DNA of 64,000 bases from Soehngenia sp. (GCA_024637045.1 JAGXFX010000007.1:1-64000), one strand, 5' to 3'; shown: positions 37,120 to 46,833, counted from the first letter of the stretch. The notes: a model not told the origin generated them from the letters alone. Numbers and translations: made by a program.

Positions 37120-37244
37120 CTTTATCCCTCCAAAAATTTGTATTGCATTTTATGCTAATTATAGCATCAATCCAAGCATATATCCGTAACATCTGTTACA
37201 GAATAAAACCTTCTAGTTGAATATCTGATTTTTTTCTTGAGATT

Positions 37245-38042
37245 CTATATAATGATTTTTCTCTCTATTCTCTTTGTAAATGATGATACTTCATTAAAGC
37301 CCAATGATTTCAATTGACTCATTCCCTCAACAATTCCTGCATAATAATGGTCATTGAAATGGGCATCTGAACCCAGGGTTATTGTCCTTCCTCCTAAATC
37401 ATAGTATCTCTTCAATACCTCTTCCTTTGGAAATGAGATGCCGAGTGGCCCTCTTAATCCTGATGTGTTAAGCTCAAGTCCCTTCTTTTTTTGTATCAAT
37501 GCTACCAATATAGAGTCTATTATATCCTCAAATACCTCGTATTCGTAAAATTTATCCTCAAATGGTCCATACCGTGTGATGTAATCCAAATGTCCCACCA
37601 CATCGAAATTTCCAAAGTCTTGAACCATCTCCTTTACAATCTCAAAATATCTCAGATACGATTCACTTTGATTTTTGCCCTGGAAAAAATCCCCCAGATA
37701 GAAATCCTTTCCGTCTCCATAGTGTACCGAGGCAATGACGAAGTCAAATGGATATTTCTCCAAAAATTCATCAATTTCATTCTTATGGTTTTTTTCATAG
37801 CCAATTTCTACTCCTATCTGAATAGGAATATCATACTCCTCCTGCAGATGCTTCATTCTACTGAAATATTCCACATAATCAATTCTCTCCTTGAAAAGCT
37901 CGTCGGTTGTTCCAATGTCTATATGATCTGTGAACATTACAAAATCGAGTCCCAACCCTTTGGCTTCAATCAGATATGCTTTGATATCCGCCTCGCTGTC
38001 TGGTGAATAACTTGTGTGTACATGATGGTCCGTATATATCAA
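37245..38042 (-). CDS. PHP-family histidinol-phosphate phosphatase
   Basis: A 265-residue PHP-domain phosphatase of the HisJ/HisK type, which makes histidinol from histidinol phosphate. Metal ligands are visible in YTDHHVHTSYSPD, MFTDHIDI, GVEIGYE, ASVHYGDG, DVVGHLDYI and TLGSDAHFNDH. It is the last gene of the histidine operon, 15 bp from hisIE, and supplies the step otherwise missing, since hisB here encodes only the dehydratase. Confidence 0.92.
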   Translation of the reverse strand: MIYTDHHVHTSYSPDSEADIKAYLIEAKGLGLDFVMFTDHIDIGTTDELFKERIDYVEYFSRMKHLQEEYDIPIQIGVEIGYEKNHKNEIDEFLEKYPFDFVIASVHYGDGKDFYLGDFFQGKNQSESYLRYFEIVKEMVQDFGNFDVVGHLDYITRYGPFEDKFYEYEVFEDIIDSILVALIQKKKGLELNTSGLRGPLGISFPKEEVLKRYYDLGGRTITLGSDAHFNDHYYAGIVEGMSQLKSLGFNEVSSFTKRIERKIII

Positions 38043-38057
38043 AGCACATTCCTCCCT

Positions 38058-38657
38058 TTATTTCATTCGTTTATCGAGTTCATTATATATATCATCCAGT
38101 GTAACTCCTTCGTTTACCAGCAATACCAGCAGATGATAGATCAAATCGCTGGATTCATAAACAAGCTCTTCCCTATTATTTTTAGCTCCTATGATTACCT
38201 CTGCTGACTCCTCACCGATTTTTTTGAGTATCTTATCTATTCCCTTGTCAAAAAGATAGTTTGTATATGAGTCCTCCTTTGGATTGATCTTTCTATCCAA
38301 AATTACCTTATACAGCTCCGGTAGAGTGTCATTGGCATTTTTTGCTCCCACCACCTCATTGAAAAAACAGGAATAACTTCCTGTATGACAGGCAACGCCC
38401 ACCTGATTTACTTTAAGGAGTATGGTGTCTCCATCACAGTCGTAATAAAATCCCTTAACCTCCTGAAAATTTCCCGATGTTTCTCCCTTTTTCCAAAGGC
38501 ATTGCCTTGAGCGGGAATAGTAGTGAGCAATCCTGCTTTCCAGAGTCAGTCTGACTGCTTCCTCATTCATGTAGGCAAGCATCAGAACCTCCCCGGTGGA
38601 TATATCCTGAGCTATTGCTGGAACCAATCCGTCCTTGTTATACTTGATCTCCATCAT
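38058..38657 (-). CDS. hisI: Bifunctional PR-AMP cyclohydrolase / PR-ATP pyrophosphatase
   Basis: A 199-residue HisIE fusion for steps two and three of histidine synthesis. The HisI half (1-110) has the metal-binding [13 protein letters not shown] and [10 protein letters not shown]. The HisE half (115-199) has [11 protein letters not shown] and [15 protein letters not shown] with the acidic helix of the all-alpha pyrophosphatase fold. It overlaps hisF by 4 bp. Confidence 0.95.
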   Translation of the reverse strand: MMEIKYNKDGLVPAIAQDISTGEVLMLAYMNEEAVRLTLESRIAHYYSRSRQCLWKKGETSGNFQEVKGFYYDCDGDTILLKVNQVGVACHTGSYSCFFNEVVGAKNANDTLPELYKVILDRKINPKEDSYTNYLFDKGIDKILKKIGEESAEVIIGAKNNREELVYESSDLIYHLLVLLVNEGVTLDDIYNELDKRMK

Positions 38658-39412
38658 AATCGAACCTCGATTCCTTTTGACTTCAGGTATTCTTTTAATT
38701 CCTTGATTTCAATCTCCTTGTAGTGAAATACACTGGCCGCTAAAACACCATCAACATCAGCTTCAATAACAGCTTTGGCAAAATCATCAAGCTTGCCTGC
38801 TCCACCTGATGCAATCACTGGTACTCCGACTCTTGAAGTAATTGCCTTTAAGAGCTCTAGATCATAACCTTCCTTCATTCCATCTGCATCAATACTATTT
38901 ACGACCAATTCTCCGGCACCAAGTCGAACTCCTTCTATTGCCCACTCCAGTGCGTCCAACCCGGTATCGACTCTTCCACCGTTTACATATACTCTCCACT
39001 TACCTGAATCCACTTTTTTTACATCCATCGATAGTACCACACATTGAGCCCCGTATTTCAATGATGCCAGTGTGATAAGCTCAGGAGTCTTCACAGCAGC
39101 TGAATTTACAGATACCTTGTCAGCACCTTTTCTTAGAATTTCAGTAAAATCATCTATGCTATTGACTCCCCCTCCCACACAAAATGGGATGTTTATTTTG
39201 GAAGCCACCTTTTCAATAAATTCCAGGGATATTTTTCGAGCTTCGTTGGTAGCAGTAATATCGTAGAATACCAGTTCATCTGCCCCAGCCTTTGAATAAA
39301 ATTCTCCCAAAACCTCTGGATCCTCAACATCTACAATATTTTGAAATTTCTTACCCTTGACCACTCTGCCGTCCCGTACATCCAAGCATGGAATAATTCG
39401 TCTTGTCAACAA
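38654..39412 (-). CDS. hisF: Imidazole glycerol phosphate synthase, cyclase subunit
   Basis: A 252-residue TIM barrel. [15 protein letters not shown] supplies catalytic Asp11, [15 protein letters not shown] supplies Asp130, and VGGGVNS and ASGGAG are the phosphate loops. It works with HisH, which feeds ammonia through the barrel, to form imidazole glycerol phosphate and AICAR. It overlaps hisA by 7 bp and hisIE by 4 bp. Confidence 0.97.
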   Translation of the reverse strand: MLTRRIIPCLDVRDGRVVKGKKFQNIVDVEDPEVLGEFYSKAGADELVFYDITATNEARKISLEFIEKVASKINIPFCVGGGVNSIDDFTEILRKGADKVSVNSAAVKTPELITLASLKYGAQCVVLSMDVKKVDSGKWRVYVNGGRVDTGLDALEWAIEGVRLGAGELVVNSIDADGMKEGYDLELLKAITSRVGVPVIASGGAGKLDDFAKAVIEADVDGVLAASVFHYKEIEIKELKEYLKSKGIEVRL

Positions 39413-40113
39413 TTCAAAACCTCCTCCAAATCCAAATTTCCATTGTATAGAGCCTTCCCAATAATTGCGCCATAAATCCCCATTCCTTTAAGCCTCTTAA
39501 TATCTCCCATAGTTGTAATACCACCGGATGCTATTACCTCAATGGATAAAGCCTGCTGCAATTCTTCATACATCTGAAAATTCGGTCCGCTGAGCATCCC
39601 ATCCTTTTCAATATCAGTATACACTATCCGCGTTAATCCATAGGACTCCAGCTCCTTGATATAGTCCAAAGCTCTTGTACTGGATACAGTCTCCCAACCA
39701 TCCGTTGCAATCAATCCCTTTTTTGCATCTATTGAAACCACTATCCTTCCTCCATGAACTTTTAGCATTTCAGTTATCCAGGGTTTGTTTTTTAGTGCTG
39801 CTGTGCCAATGATAACCTGAGCAACTCCCAGATCCAAAAAAGTCTCTACTCCTTGAGTGTCTCTAATCCCTCCCCCCAGTTGGACTGGAATGTGGACATT
39901 TTTAAGAATTCTTTTTACAACAGGTTCATTGACCCTCTCCCCATTCCTGGCTCCGTCAAGATCTACCAAATGCAGTATACTTGCTCCCTTGGCTTCCCAG
40001 TCCTTGGCTACTTTTATCGGATCCGCTTCGTATACTGTCATCCTTTCGTAGGATCCCTGAGTCAAGCGTACACAGGATTGATCCTTCATATCTATTGCCG
40101 GATAAATTATCAT
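39406..40113 (-). CDS. hisA: ProFAR isomerase
   Basis: A 235-residue TIM barrel homologous to His[18 protein letters not shown] has the catalytic Asp near residue 7, [15 protein letters not shown] the second Asp, and LGGGIRD and ASGGITT the phosphate loops. It performs the Amadori rearrangement of ProFAR to PRFAR. It overlaps hisH by 4 bp. Confidence 0.97.
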   Translation of the reverse strand: MIIYPAIDMKDQSCVRLTQGSYERMTVYEADPIKVAKDWEAKGASILHLVDLDGARNGERVNEPVVKRILKNVHIPVQLGGGIRDTQGVETFLDLGVAQVIIGTAALKNKPWITEMLKVHGGRIVVSIDAKKGLIATDGWETVSSTRALDYIKELESYGLTRIVYTDIEKDGMLSGPNFQMYEELQQALSIEVIASGGITTMGDIKRLKGMGIYGAIIGKALYNGNLDLEEVLNC

Positions 40114-40712
40114 AATATAATCTCCCCCAAGGCTTTCAGTAGAAGAGCTCCAACCTCTGAGCTCTTTTCCGGGTGAAATTGAAATCCTATGATATTTCCT
40201 TTTCTCACTACTGCGGGTATCTTCTCTCCATACTCAGTGTAGGCAAGAATTTCATCTCCACTGGATTTGGCATAATATGAGTGAACAAAGTAAACGAAGT
40301 CTCCTGTGGATGTATATTTTGTTAAAGGATCCTCTTTTTCTATAGTTAGGTTGTTCCAACCCATGTGAGGAATCTTTGGCATTTCCACCAGCTTTACAAT
40401 CTCTCCGGGGATCAGACCCAAACCCTCGTATTCGCCGTTTTCAAAGCTTTTATCATAAAGCAGCTGCATCCCTAAACAAATCCCTATGATATAGACTCCT
40501 TCCCCGCTTCTTTTCCTTAATAGCTCAGCAAGACCACTATCCCATAGTGCATTTGAAGCATCTCTAAATGCTCCTACTCCCGGCAGGAATATAGCAGTTG
40601 CACTAGATATCTCTTCCGGATCATTGCTGATCTTAGCCTTTATTCCCTGCCCTTCCAGGGCAGTTTGGAGACTCCTTAAATTTCCAAGACCATAATCTAA
40701 TATTATAACCAT
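40110..40712 (-). CDS. hisH: Imidazole glycerol phosphate synthase, glutaminase subunit
   Basis: A 200-residue class I glutamine amidotransferase. It opens with DYGLGNLRSLQTAL; the nucleophile Cys is in IGICLGMQLLYDKS; the His-Glu pair is in GFQFHPEKSSEVG. It supplies ammonia to HisF. Its start codon overlaps the hisB stop by one base. Confidence 0.97.
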   Translation of the reverse strand: MVIILDYGLGNLRSLQTALEGQGIKAKISNDPEEISSATAIFLPGVGAFRDASNALWDSGLAELLRKRSGEGVYIIGICLGMQLLYDKSFENGEYEGLGLIPGEIVKLVEMPKIPHMGWNNLTIEKEDPLTKYTSTGDFVYFVHSYYAKSSGDEILAYTEYGEKIPAVVRKGNIIGFQFHPEKSSEVGALLLKALGEIIL

Positions 40713-41293
40713 TACAGGACCCCCTTAGTGCTCAATATATCATTCCCCACAATCCTAACAGACTCCTTCAACGATCTGCCCAGTCCCTTGAACACTGCTT
40801 CAATCTTGTGGTGGTCATTTTCCCCTCTCATCAGATCGATATGAAGTGTCAACCCGGCTGAAAATGCAAATGCCCTGAAAAATTCCTTGAAATCCTCAGT
40901 ATTCATCGTTCCCAATCTATCGCTGTTGAACCATAAATTCTCCACTAAAAATGGACGATTTGAAATATCAATTGCAACCAGGACCAGGCTTTCATCCATG
41001 GGTGTGATGGTTGATGAGAATCGCTGGATTCCCTTCTTATCTCGCAGAGCTTCCTTGAAGGTTTCTCCCAAGGCCAATCCAATATCCTCAACAGTGTGAT
41101 GGCTGTCAACATCGAGGTCTCCTTCACACAAAAGCTTTAAGTCAAATCCTGCATAGAAAAACATTGCCTTAAGCATGTGATCAAAAAATCCTATTCCCGT
41201 TTGAATGTTGATATCTCCAGAGCCCTCAATCCTCATTAAATCTATTTCGATCTTTGTCTCCAGTGTACTTCTACTTAAGCTTGCTTCTCTCAT
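40712..41293 (-). CDS. hisB: Imidazoleglycerol-phosphate dehydratase
   Basis: A 193-residue monofunctional dehydratase. The duplicated metal-binding motifs are GFFDHML with DSHHTVEDIGLALG and, later, RGENDHHKIEAVFKGLG. The phosphatase domain found in enteric HisB is absent. AGGAGG sits 6 bases before the ATG at 41293, so the earlier in-frame start is rejected. The gene overlaps the 3' end of hisC by 23 bp. Confidence 0.95.
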   Translation of the reverse strand: MREASLSRSTLETKIEIDLMRIEGSGDINIQTGIGFFDHMLKAMFFYAGFDLKLLCEGDLDVDSHHTVEDIGLALGETFKEALRDKKGIQRFSSTITPMDESLVLVAIDISNRPFLVENLWFNSDRLGTMNTEDFKEFFRAFAFSAGLTLHIDLMRGENDHHKIEAVFKGLGRSLKESVRIVGNDILSTKGVL

Positions 41294-42287
41294 TTTGTAC
41301 CTCCTCAATAGCTTTTAGTACCGCGTCATTTTCTAAGGGAGTTCCTATTGTCAATCTATAAAAGCCTTCCAGTTCACCACCAAAGCTTCTGATTAATATT
41401 CCCTTTTCAGCCAGAGAATTTCCCAAACCCATCTCTCCAGGGAAAAACAAAAAGTTCGCCTGAGAATCGAGTGGTTTGAATCCCATTTTCTCCAATTCAT
41501 TTTTCATCCTGCATCTTTCCGATTTTATCATTTCTATATTTTTCTTGGTGGTGCCTTCGCCCTCCAAAGCCTTTATTCCAACACTTTGGGTGAGAACATT
41601 CACATTATATGGTGATCTTACTCTGTTGATATAACCGATTATCTCCTCATGACCTATCATATATCCCAGTCTGATTCCAGCTAAAGCCATACCCTTGGAA
41701 AAGGTCCTCAGTACAACCAAATTCTTGAATTCTCCTGTATCATCTCCTGAAGGATAATCCGAAAACTCAATGTATGCCTCATCAAGCACCACCATGGCGT
41801 CAACAGAGCTTATTATTCTAAGGATATCCTCCTTTGGAATCAAGGACCCAGTTGGATTATTTGGATTACACAAAACTACCAGCTTTGCATTTTTCTCGTC
41901 TACAAATTCAATAAACCTGTCTACATCAATTCTTTCCATGCCATCCAGAGGATACTCCTCATATCGACCCTTGTGAATAATGGTAAAAATTCTGTACATG
42001 CTGAATGTTGGAGAAATACTCACAACGGTTTCGCCTGCTTCCAAGTATGCCTTCATCATCAATTCAATCAGTTCACTGGATCCATTTCCTAGAAGCAGCT
42101 CCTGTGCTCTTTTGTGGAGGTTTTTTGCCAATTTTTCCCTCAATTCATCGCTTCGATCCAGGGGATAACGGTTAAGGCCATCCATCCAATCTATTCCTTC
42201 ATTTGCATCCAGCTTAACCTTGTATTCCATTTCATTGACTCTATATGCCTTGAGATTTTTAATCTCCTCTCTTAAATACTTATACAT
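41271..42287 (-). CDS. hisC: Histidinol-phosphate aminotransferase
   Basis: A 338-residue fold-type I PLP enzyme. LGNGSSELIELMM is the phosphate-binding turn, LCNPNNPTGSLI and VLDEAYIEFSD bind the ring, and RTFSKGMALAGIRLGY contains the Schiff-base Lys. It converts imidazole acetol phosphate to histidinol phosphate. It overlaps hisD by 8 bp. Confidence 0.95.
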   Translation of the reverse strand: MYKYLREEIKNLKAYRVNEMEYKVKLDANEGIDWMDGLNRYPLDRSDELREKLAKNLHKRAQELLLGNGSSELIELMMKAYLEAGETVVSISPTFSMYRIFTIIHKGRYEEYPLDGMERIDVDRFIEFVDEKNAKLVVLCNPNNPTGSLIPKEDILRIISSVDAMVVLDEAYIEFSDYPSGDDTGEFKNLVVLRTFSKGMALAGIRLGYMIGHEEIIGYINRVRSPYNVNVLTQSVGIKALEGEGTTKKNIEMIKSERCRMKNELEKMGFKPLDSQANFLFFPGEMGLGNSLAEKGILIRSFGGELEGFYRLTIGTPLENDAVLKAIEEVQNERSKLK

Positions 42288-43572
42288 CTTGATCCTCCAT
42301 TCTCACCCTGATTGAATTTGCATGACCTGTCAAAGCTTCATCAGTTGCCAGGGTAATTATATCTCCTGCCGCTCCCTTCAAAGCCTCCTTGGAATAATAC
42401 AGCAAAGATGTCTTCTTGCAGAAATCATCAACGCCAAGGGCCGATGAGAATCTTGCTGTCCTTGATGTTGGAAGTGTATGATTCGGTCCAGCATAATAAT
42501 CTCCTACTGGCTCTGGTGTATATTCCCCAAGAAATATCGCACCTGCATTCCGGATTCTTTTGTAATCCTCAAAGGGATTATCAGTTAAGATCTCCAAGTG
42601 CTCCGGAGCAAGTCTGTTGGCTATGTCAAAGCTTTCCTCCATATTCCCGGTTATGATTATTGCTCCGTAATTTGTCAGGGAGCTTTCTGCTATCTTGCTC
42701 CGATCAAGCGTCTTAAGCTGTAGTGAAATCTCTTCCTGAATCCTATCCGCCAAATTCTCAGAATCTGTTACCACAATGCTTGCCGCTCTTTCATCATGTT
42801 CTGCTTGAGCTATAAGGTCTGCAGCGATAAATCTTGCATTGGCATTTTTATCTGCCAAAACAACAACTTCACTGGGTCCTGCAATCATATCAATTCCGAC
42901 GATTCCTGAAACCTTGCGTTTAGCCATGGCTACGTATATGTTTCCAGGTCCGACTATCTTATCAACCTTTGATATGGTTTCAGTCCCGTAACAAAGAGCT
43001 CCCACAGCCTGGGCGCCCCCAATCTTATAAATTTCAGAGACTCCAAGGAGATTTGCTGCCACTAAAACTGAATCCCTTATATTGCCTTCCTTGTCTGCCG
43101 GAGTTACTATTACTATTTCTTCTACTCCAGCCAAATTTGCCGGAATCACATTCATCATAACCGTTGAAGGATATGATGCAGTCCCACCTGGGATGTATAT
43201 GCCAACTCTTTCAATGGGGCTTATCAATTGACCAAGGATGATTTCTGGATTCTCTTGAATAGTGTATCCTTTTTTTATCTGCTTTTCGTGGAATTTTGTT
43301 ATGTTAACAATGGCATTCTCGATTGCTTTTTTAAGACCATCATCAATGTTCCTTTTAGCCCTCTTAATTTCCTCCTTAGTTACCTGGAGACTACTCAACC
43401 CGTGTCCATCATACATTTGCGTAAATTTAAGGACAGCTTCATCTCCACGAAGTCTTACTTCTTCCAATATATCATCCACCCTTTGGAGCACTTCCTTTGA
43501 ATCCATCTGGGTGCGGGTCAATATTTTCTCCAAACTTTCAATTTCACTCATCCCATTTATTTTCTTAATCAT
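42280..43572 (-). CDS. hisD: Histidinol dehydrogenase
   Basis: A 430-residue zinc enzyme carrying out the last two oxidations to histidine. Visible features are PGGTASYPSTVMM, VGPGNIYVAMAK, DMIAGPSEVVVLAD, the zinc-ligand region AQAEHDERAASI, RLAPEHLEIL and VGDYYAGPNHTLPT. It abuts hisG (1 bp apart) in the operon. Confidence 0.97.
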   Translation of the reverse strand: MIKKINGMSEIESLEKILTRTQMDSKEVLQRVDDILEEVRLRGDEAVLKFTQMYDGHGLSSLQVTKEEIKRAKRNIDDGLKKAIENAIVNITKFHEKQIKKGYTIQENPEIILGQLISPIERVGIYIPGGTASYPSTVMMNVIPANLAGVEEIVIVTPADKEGNIRDSVLVAANLLGVSEIYKIGGAQAVGALCYGTETISKVDKIVGPGNIYVAMAKRKVSGIVGIDMIAGPSEVVVLADKNANARFIAADLIAQAEHDERAASIVVTDSENLADRIQEEISLQLKTLDRSKIAESSLTNYGAIIITGNMEESFDIANRLAPEHLEILTDNPFEDYKRIRNAGAIFLGEYTPEPVGDYYAGPNHTLPTSRTARFSSALGVDDFCKKTSLLYYSKEALKGAAGDIITLATDEALTGHANSIRVRMEDQDV

Positions 43573-44193
43573 CTACTCCCCTCCCAGAATCTTCTCAATT
43601 TTTTGTATAGTCTCATACTTGAATCTATAACTCACCTTGTTTACAATAAGGCGTGCGCTTATGGGGTCAAGCTCTTCCAAAATCTCCAGTCCATTATCCC
43701 TTAATGTGTTTCCCGTCTCAACTATATCAACTATAACATCACTTAATCCTATCAACGGAGCCAGCTCTACAGAGCCATTCAATTTAATGATTTCTATTCT
43801 CTGATCTCGATTTTCAAATACAGATTGAACATACTGAGGATACTTGGATGCGATCCTCAATACATCATTTTTTTTAACTGAATACAAATTCTTAAAGCCT
43901 GCTATGACAAATCTGCATCTTCCGTAGTTAAGGTCCATGATCTCATAAATATCCTTGTTCTCCTCCAGGATTACATCCTTGCCTACAATACCCAAGTCCA
44001 CCACGCCCTTTTCCACGTATGTTACTACATCCGCAGGTTTTACGAAAATATATGTGGTTTTTTCCTTGGAATCTTTGAAAACCAGTTTCCTTGAATCCTC
44101 TTCACGAACAATTTCCATGTCCGTATTCTTAAAAAGCTCCAGTCCCTTTTCACCCAATCTTCCCTTTGCTATAGCAATGGTAATATTATCCAT
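43573..44193 (-). CDS. hisG: ATP phosphoribosyltransferase, short form
   Basis: A 206-residue catalytic subunit, committing ATP and PRPP to histidine synthesis. IAIAKGRLGEKGLELF starts the protein, GIVGKDVILE is the ATP loop, and VDIVETGNTLRDNGL is the PRPP-binding loop. The C-terminal regulatory domain of long HisG is missing, consistent with the hisZ gene immediately upstream, which it overlaps by 1 bp. Confidence 0.96.
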   Translation of the reverse strand: MDNITIAIAKGRLGEKGLELFKNTDMEIVREEDSRKLVFKDSKEKTTYIFVKPADVVTYVEKGVVDLGIVGKDVILEENKDIYEIMDLNYGRCRFVIAGFKNLYSVKKNDVLRIASKYPQYVQSVFENRDQRIEIIKLNGSVELAPLIGLSDVIVDIVETGNTLRDNGLEILEELDPISARLIVNKVSYRFKYETIQKIEKILGGE

Positions 44194-45143
44194 TATTTCT
44201 CCCCCTTGTTTCTGATTCGTGTTACCAGATCCATATCAATCATAAACCCTATTGCAGGAACCCGAACCCCAAACTCCTCAGTCAATCTGTCATAACGTCC
44301 ACCGCTTAAGATTTTATTGGGTATGCTCTGGCAATAACCCTTGAATACAATACCATCGTAATAATCCAGATCAGGCAACATTGACAGGTCAAATTTTATT
44401 CCCTTTGCCATTTGCTTATCTGTAAAAAATTCTCTGAGATTCTCCAGTTCATCCAGAGCTTCCTTCATTTCATGATTAATCTCATGTGAGTAGGCCATCT
44501 TGATTACCTCTTCCATATTCCCCTGCATATCGAGCACAAAATCCAATATGGTTCCTTCAATCTGCAGAGATTGAAGCTTCCGTCGAAGACTGTATCTATT
44601 CTTTTTGCTTATAAGCTCACGAATTTCACTCTCATCAGAAGCATTCATGGCTATTTCCCTGAAAAAACCATCCAGATATTTGCTTGATCCCAATTCCAGG
44701 ATAAATGGCTCTCCAAGAGTTCCCATTAGGGCTGTAGCCATTTCAACAATTTCCTTATCTGCATCTAAAATATCATCCCCCAAGGATTCAATTCCCATCT
44801 GGTAGTTTTCAAGAATCTTTCCCCCTGGTTTGTTAAGATATATTTTTGAATTGTAATATACCTTAAGAGGTGGCTCTCCATCCCATTTTGAGAATATCTC
44901 CCCCAGAACATTGGTTGTTATGTCAGGCCTTAAAATAAATATTCTGGAATTCCCGCTAAGAACCTTCACTGTTTTTGATGAGTCCTGTCTAAAATTTGAA
45001 CGGACGTACTCGTCGTATTTCTGAAATATCCTGGGCTCTATAAGGGAAAATCCCTTACTCTCAAAATATCCTTCGATTTCCCGTTCAATGCCTTTTTTCA
45101 ACTTAGTTACTGCCAGTTCCTCTGAAATAGTTGTAAATCTCAT
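44193..45143 (-). CDS. hisZ: ATP phosphoribosyltransferase regulatory subunit
   Basis: A 316-residue class II histidyl-tRNA synthetase paralogue. It shows the HisRS-like core (EGYFESKGFSLIEPRIFQ, then FILRPDITTNVLGEIF, YQMGIESLGDD and GGRYDRLTEEFG), but it lacks the anticodon-binding domain. It forms a hetero-octamer with short HisG and gives histidine feedback control. First structural gene, after the leader region. Confidence 0.93.
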   Translation of the reverse strand: MRFTTISEELAVTKLKKGIEREIEGYFESKGFSLIEPRIFQKYDEYVRSNFRQDSSKTVKVLSGNSRIFILRPDITTNVLGEIFSKWDGEPPLKVYYNSKIYLNKPGGKILENYQMGIESLGDDILDADKEIVEMATALMGTLGEPFILELGSSKYLDGFFREIAMNASDESEIRELISKKNRYSLRRKLQSLQIEGTILDFVLDMQGNMEEVIKMAYSHEINHEMKEALDELENLREFFTDKQMAKGIKFDLSMLPDLDYYDGIVFKGYCQSIPNKILSGGRYDRLTEEFGVRVPAIGFMIDMDLVTRIRNKGEK

Positions 45144-45169
45144 GACACCCTCCTCTTTTTTATCAAAAA

Positions 45170-45201
45170 ACTAAAAAACCATATAGGCAGGCTATATGGT
45201 T
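45170..45201 (-). terminator. Attenuator terminator of the histidine operon
   Basis: On the minus strand AACCATATAG (45201-45192) pairs perfectly with CTATATGGTT (45186-45177) around a 5-base loop, followed by TTTTTT and another T run. It lies between the leader peptide and hisZ, within the leader transcript. Confidence 0.88.
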
Positions 45202-45288
45202 AAAATACAAATTCCATCATAGATCCTTGCCCGTGTTTTAGAACAGCTTAACAAGAGCATGCATCTATGAACTGTTATAAGCTCATAA
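45202..45288 (-). promoter_or_regulatory. Histidine attenuator: competing leader stems
   Basis: On the minus strand, ATCTATGATGG (45224-45214) can pair with three partners: nine bases of the His-codon region (CATCATAGA, 45312-45304), CATAGAT inside 45271-45263, or, with one bulged G, CCATATAG of the terminator's 5' arm. A separate stem, AGCTTA-ACA with TGTTAAGCT, also forms in between. Mutually exclusive pairings are the hallmark of ribosome-controlled attenuation. No T-box core (TGGNACCGCG) is present. Confidence 0.7.
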
Positions 45289-45348
45289 TTACAAACTCTG
45301 TGGTCTATGATGATGTAGTTTTGCAATTGCAATTGTATTGATTTTCAT
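45289..45348 (-). CDS. hisL: Histidine-operon leader peptide with three consecutive His codons
   Basis: A 19-residue reading frame, MKINTIAIAKLHHHRPQSL, begins 28 bases after the predicted transcription start. TGAGGGTG lies just upstream of its ATG. The three CAT codons (45315-45307) precede the terminator by about 110 bases. It is too short for gene-finders. Position, His run and downstream stems match the logic of enteric hisL, although the sequence outside the His run is unrelated. Ribosome stalling at the His codons when charged tRNA-His is scarce would change leader folding and permit read-through into hisZ. Confidence 0.8.
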   Translation of the reverse strand: MKINTIAIAKLHHHRPQSL

Positions 45349-45382
45349 ATCTTCACCCTCAAGTCAAATCTTACTGTGTTAA

Positions 45383-45411
45383 ATTATAACATTATCACGG
45401 TAGATTGACAA
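45383..45411 (-). promoter_or_regulatory. Promoter of the histidine operon
   Basis: On the minus strand -35 TTGTCA (45406-45411) and a perfect -10 TATAAT (45383-45388) are exactly 17 bases apart, giving a leader of about 230 nt before hisZ. Confidence 0.85.
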
Positions 45412-45556
45412 GTGTTTCATTTAATTATTTATAGATAATACACTAATTTAAAATTATACCCCCATTTGCAAAACACCAAAATATCTCAAGCATTCTCTCT
45501 TTTAGTCGAATACCCTAAATATATTGCTAAATTTTTATCAATTTTGCACTAAGCCC

Positions 45557-45584
45557 TTGATTTATATTCAAGTTGGTCTATAAT
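45557..45584 (+). promoter_or_regulatory. Promoter of bcd-etfBA
   Basis: -35 TTGATT (45557-45562) and a perfect -10 TATAAT (45579-45584) are 16 bases apart, about 85 bases upstream of the bcd start. It diverges from the histidine promoter; I see nothing else in the about 145 bp between them. Confidence 0.65.
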
Positions 45585-45669
45585 AGGATTTGTAGGTAGC
45601 AAATTAGGGGCGATATTTTTTTGAAGATTTATGTTAATTATTTAACTTATAGGAAAGGAGTGGATTTAT

Positions 45670-46821
45670 TTGAACAAAGGAATGAATTTTGATCTTAGCC
45701 CAAAACAGACGATGATGCAAAAACTATTCAGGGAATTTGCGGAAAAAGAGGTTGAGCCAATAGCAGCCGATATCGACGAGGAGGAACGATTCCCAGAAGA
45801 AACTGTTAAGAAAATGAGTGAAATCGGCATGATGGGGATACCATTTGAAAGCAAGTACGGTGGCTCTGATGGTGATAATCTATCATATATCCTTGCTGTG
45901 GAGGAGTTGTCAAAGGTTTGCGGTACAACTGGAGTTATCCTTTCAGCACATACCTCTTTGGCATGTAATCCCATATATACATATGGCACTGAAGAACAAA
46001 AACAAAAGTATCTTATCCCTCTTGCAAGTGGGGAGAGACTTGGAGCATTCGGGCTTACTGAACCCAATGCAGGATCGGATGCAGCGATGCAGCAGACAGT
46101 AGCTGTGAAAGAAGGAGATTTCTACAGAGTAAACGGAACAAAGATATTTATTACAAATGGTGGTTATGCACACACCTATGTAATTTTAGCAATGACTGAC
46201 AAATCGAAAAGAAATAAAGGTATTTCAGCTTTCATTATGGATACCGACATGGAAGGTTTTTCGATTGGAAAGACAGAGCATAAACTTGGAATCAAGGGAA
46301 GTTCCACAACAGAATTGATTTTTAAGGATGTAATGGTTCCAAAGGAAAATCTTCTTGGACCTGAGGGCAAGGGATTTATGATTGCAATGTCAACCCTTGA
46401 TGGTGGAAGAATTGGTATAGCTGCACAGGCTCTTGGAATCGCACAGGGATCACTTGACCAGGCAGTAAAGTATACTAAAGAAAGAAAACAGTTTGGAAAG
46501 ACAATCTCCGCATTCCAAAACACCCAATTTACAATAGCTGATCTTCAAACAAAAATTGATGCAGCAAGACTTCTTGTATACAGGGCTGCATATACAAAGG
46601 ATATGAACAGAAACTACAGCTCCGAGGCTGCAATGGCCAAGCTATTCGCATCAGAGGTTGCCATGGAAGTGACGACAAAATCAATCCAACTTCACGGTGG
46701 CTACGGATATACAAGAGATTACCCGGTGGAAAGAATGTTCAGAGATGCAAAGATTACTGAAATCTATGAGGGTACATCTGAAGTTCAAAAAATGGTTATT
46801 GCAAGCAAAATCTTAAGATAA
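45670..46821 (+). CDS. bcd: Short-chain acyl-CoA dehydrogenase (butyryl-CoA dehydrogenase type)
   Basis: A 383-residue flavoprotein. The likely start is TTG at 45670, because AAAGGAG ends 9 bases upstream while the next ATG (45682) is too far away. FAD/substrate signatures are FGLTEPNAGSDA and GGYGYTRDYPVERM. The catalytic base is Glu367 in EIYEGTSEVQ, the position used by short-chain enzymes. Followed 12 bp later by etfB and etfA, so it probably forms the electron-bifurcating or ferredoxin-linked Bcd-Etf complex that reduces crotonyl-CoA or another enoyl-CoA. A related enoyl-CoA substrate cannot be excluded. Confidence 0.9.
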   Translation: MNKGMNFDLSPKQTMMQKLFREFAEKEVEPIAADIDEEERFPEETVKKMSEIGMMGIPFESKYGGSDGDNLSYILAVEELSKVCGTTGVILSAHTSLACNPIYTYGTEEQKQKYLIPLASGERLGAFGLTEPNAGSDAAMQQTVAVKEGDFYRVNGTKIFITNGGYAHTYVILAMTDKSKRNKGISAFIMDTDMEGFSIGKTEHKLGIKGSSTTELIFKDVMVPKENLLGPEGKGFMIAMSTLDGGRIGIAAQALGIAQGSLDQAVKYTKERKQFGKTISAFQNTQFTIADLQTKIDAARLLVYRAAYTKDMNRNYSSEAAMAKLFASEVAMEVTTKSIQLHGGYGYTRDYPVERMFRDAKITEIYEGTSEVQKMVIASKILR

Positions 46822-46833
46822 TGGAGGTGTGTT

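Noticed and set aside
45202-45382. T-box riboswitch for the histidine operon
   Set aside because: The T-box core TGGNACCGCG is absent and a leader peptide with three His codons explains the region better.
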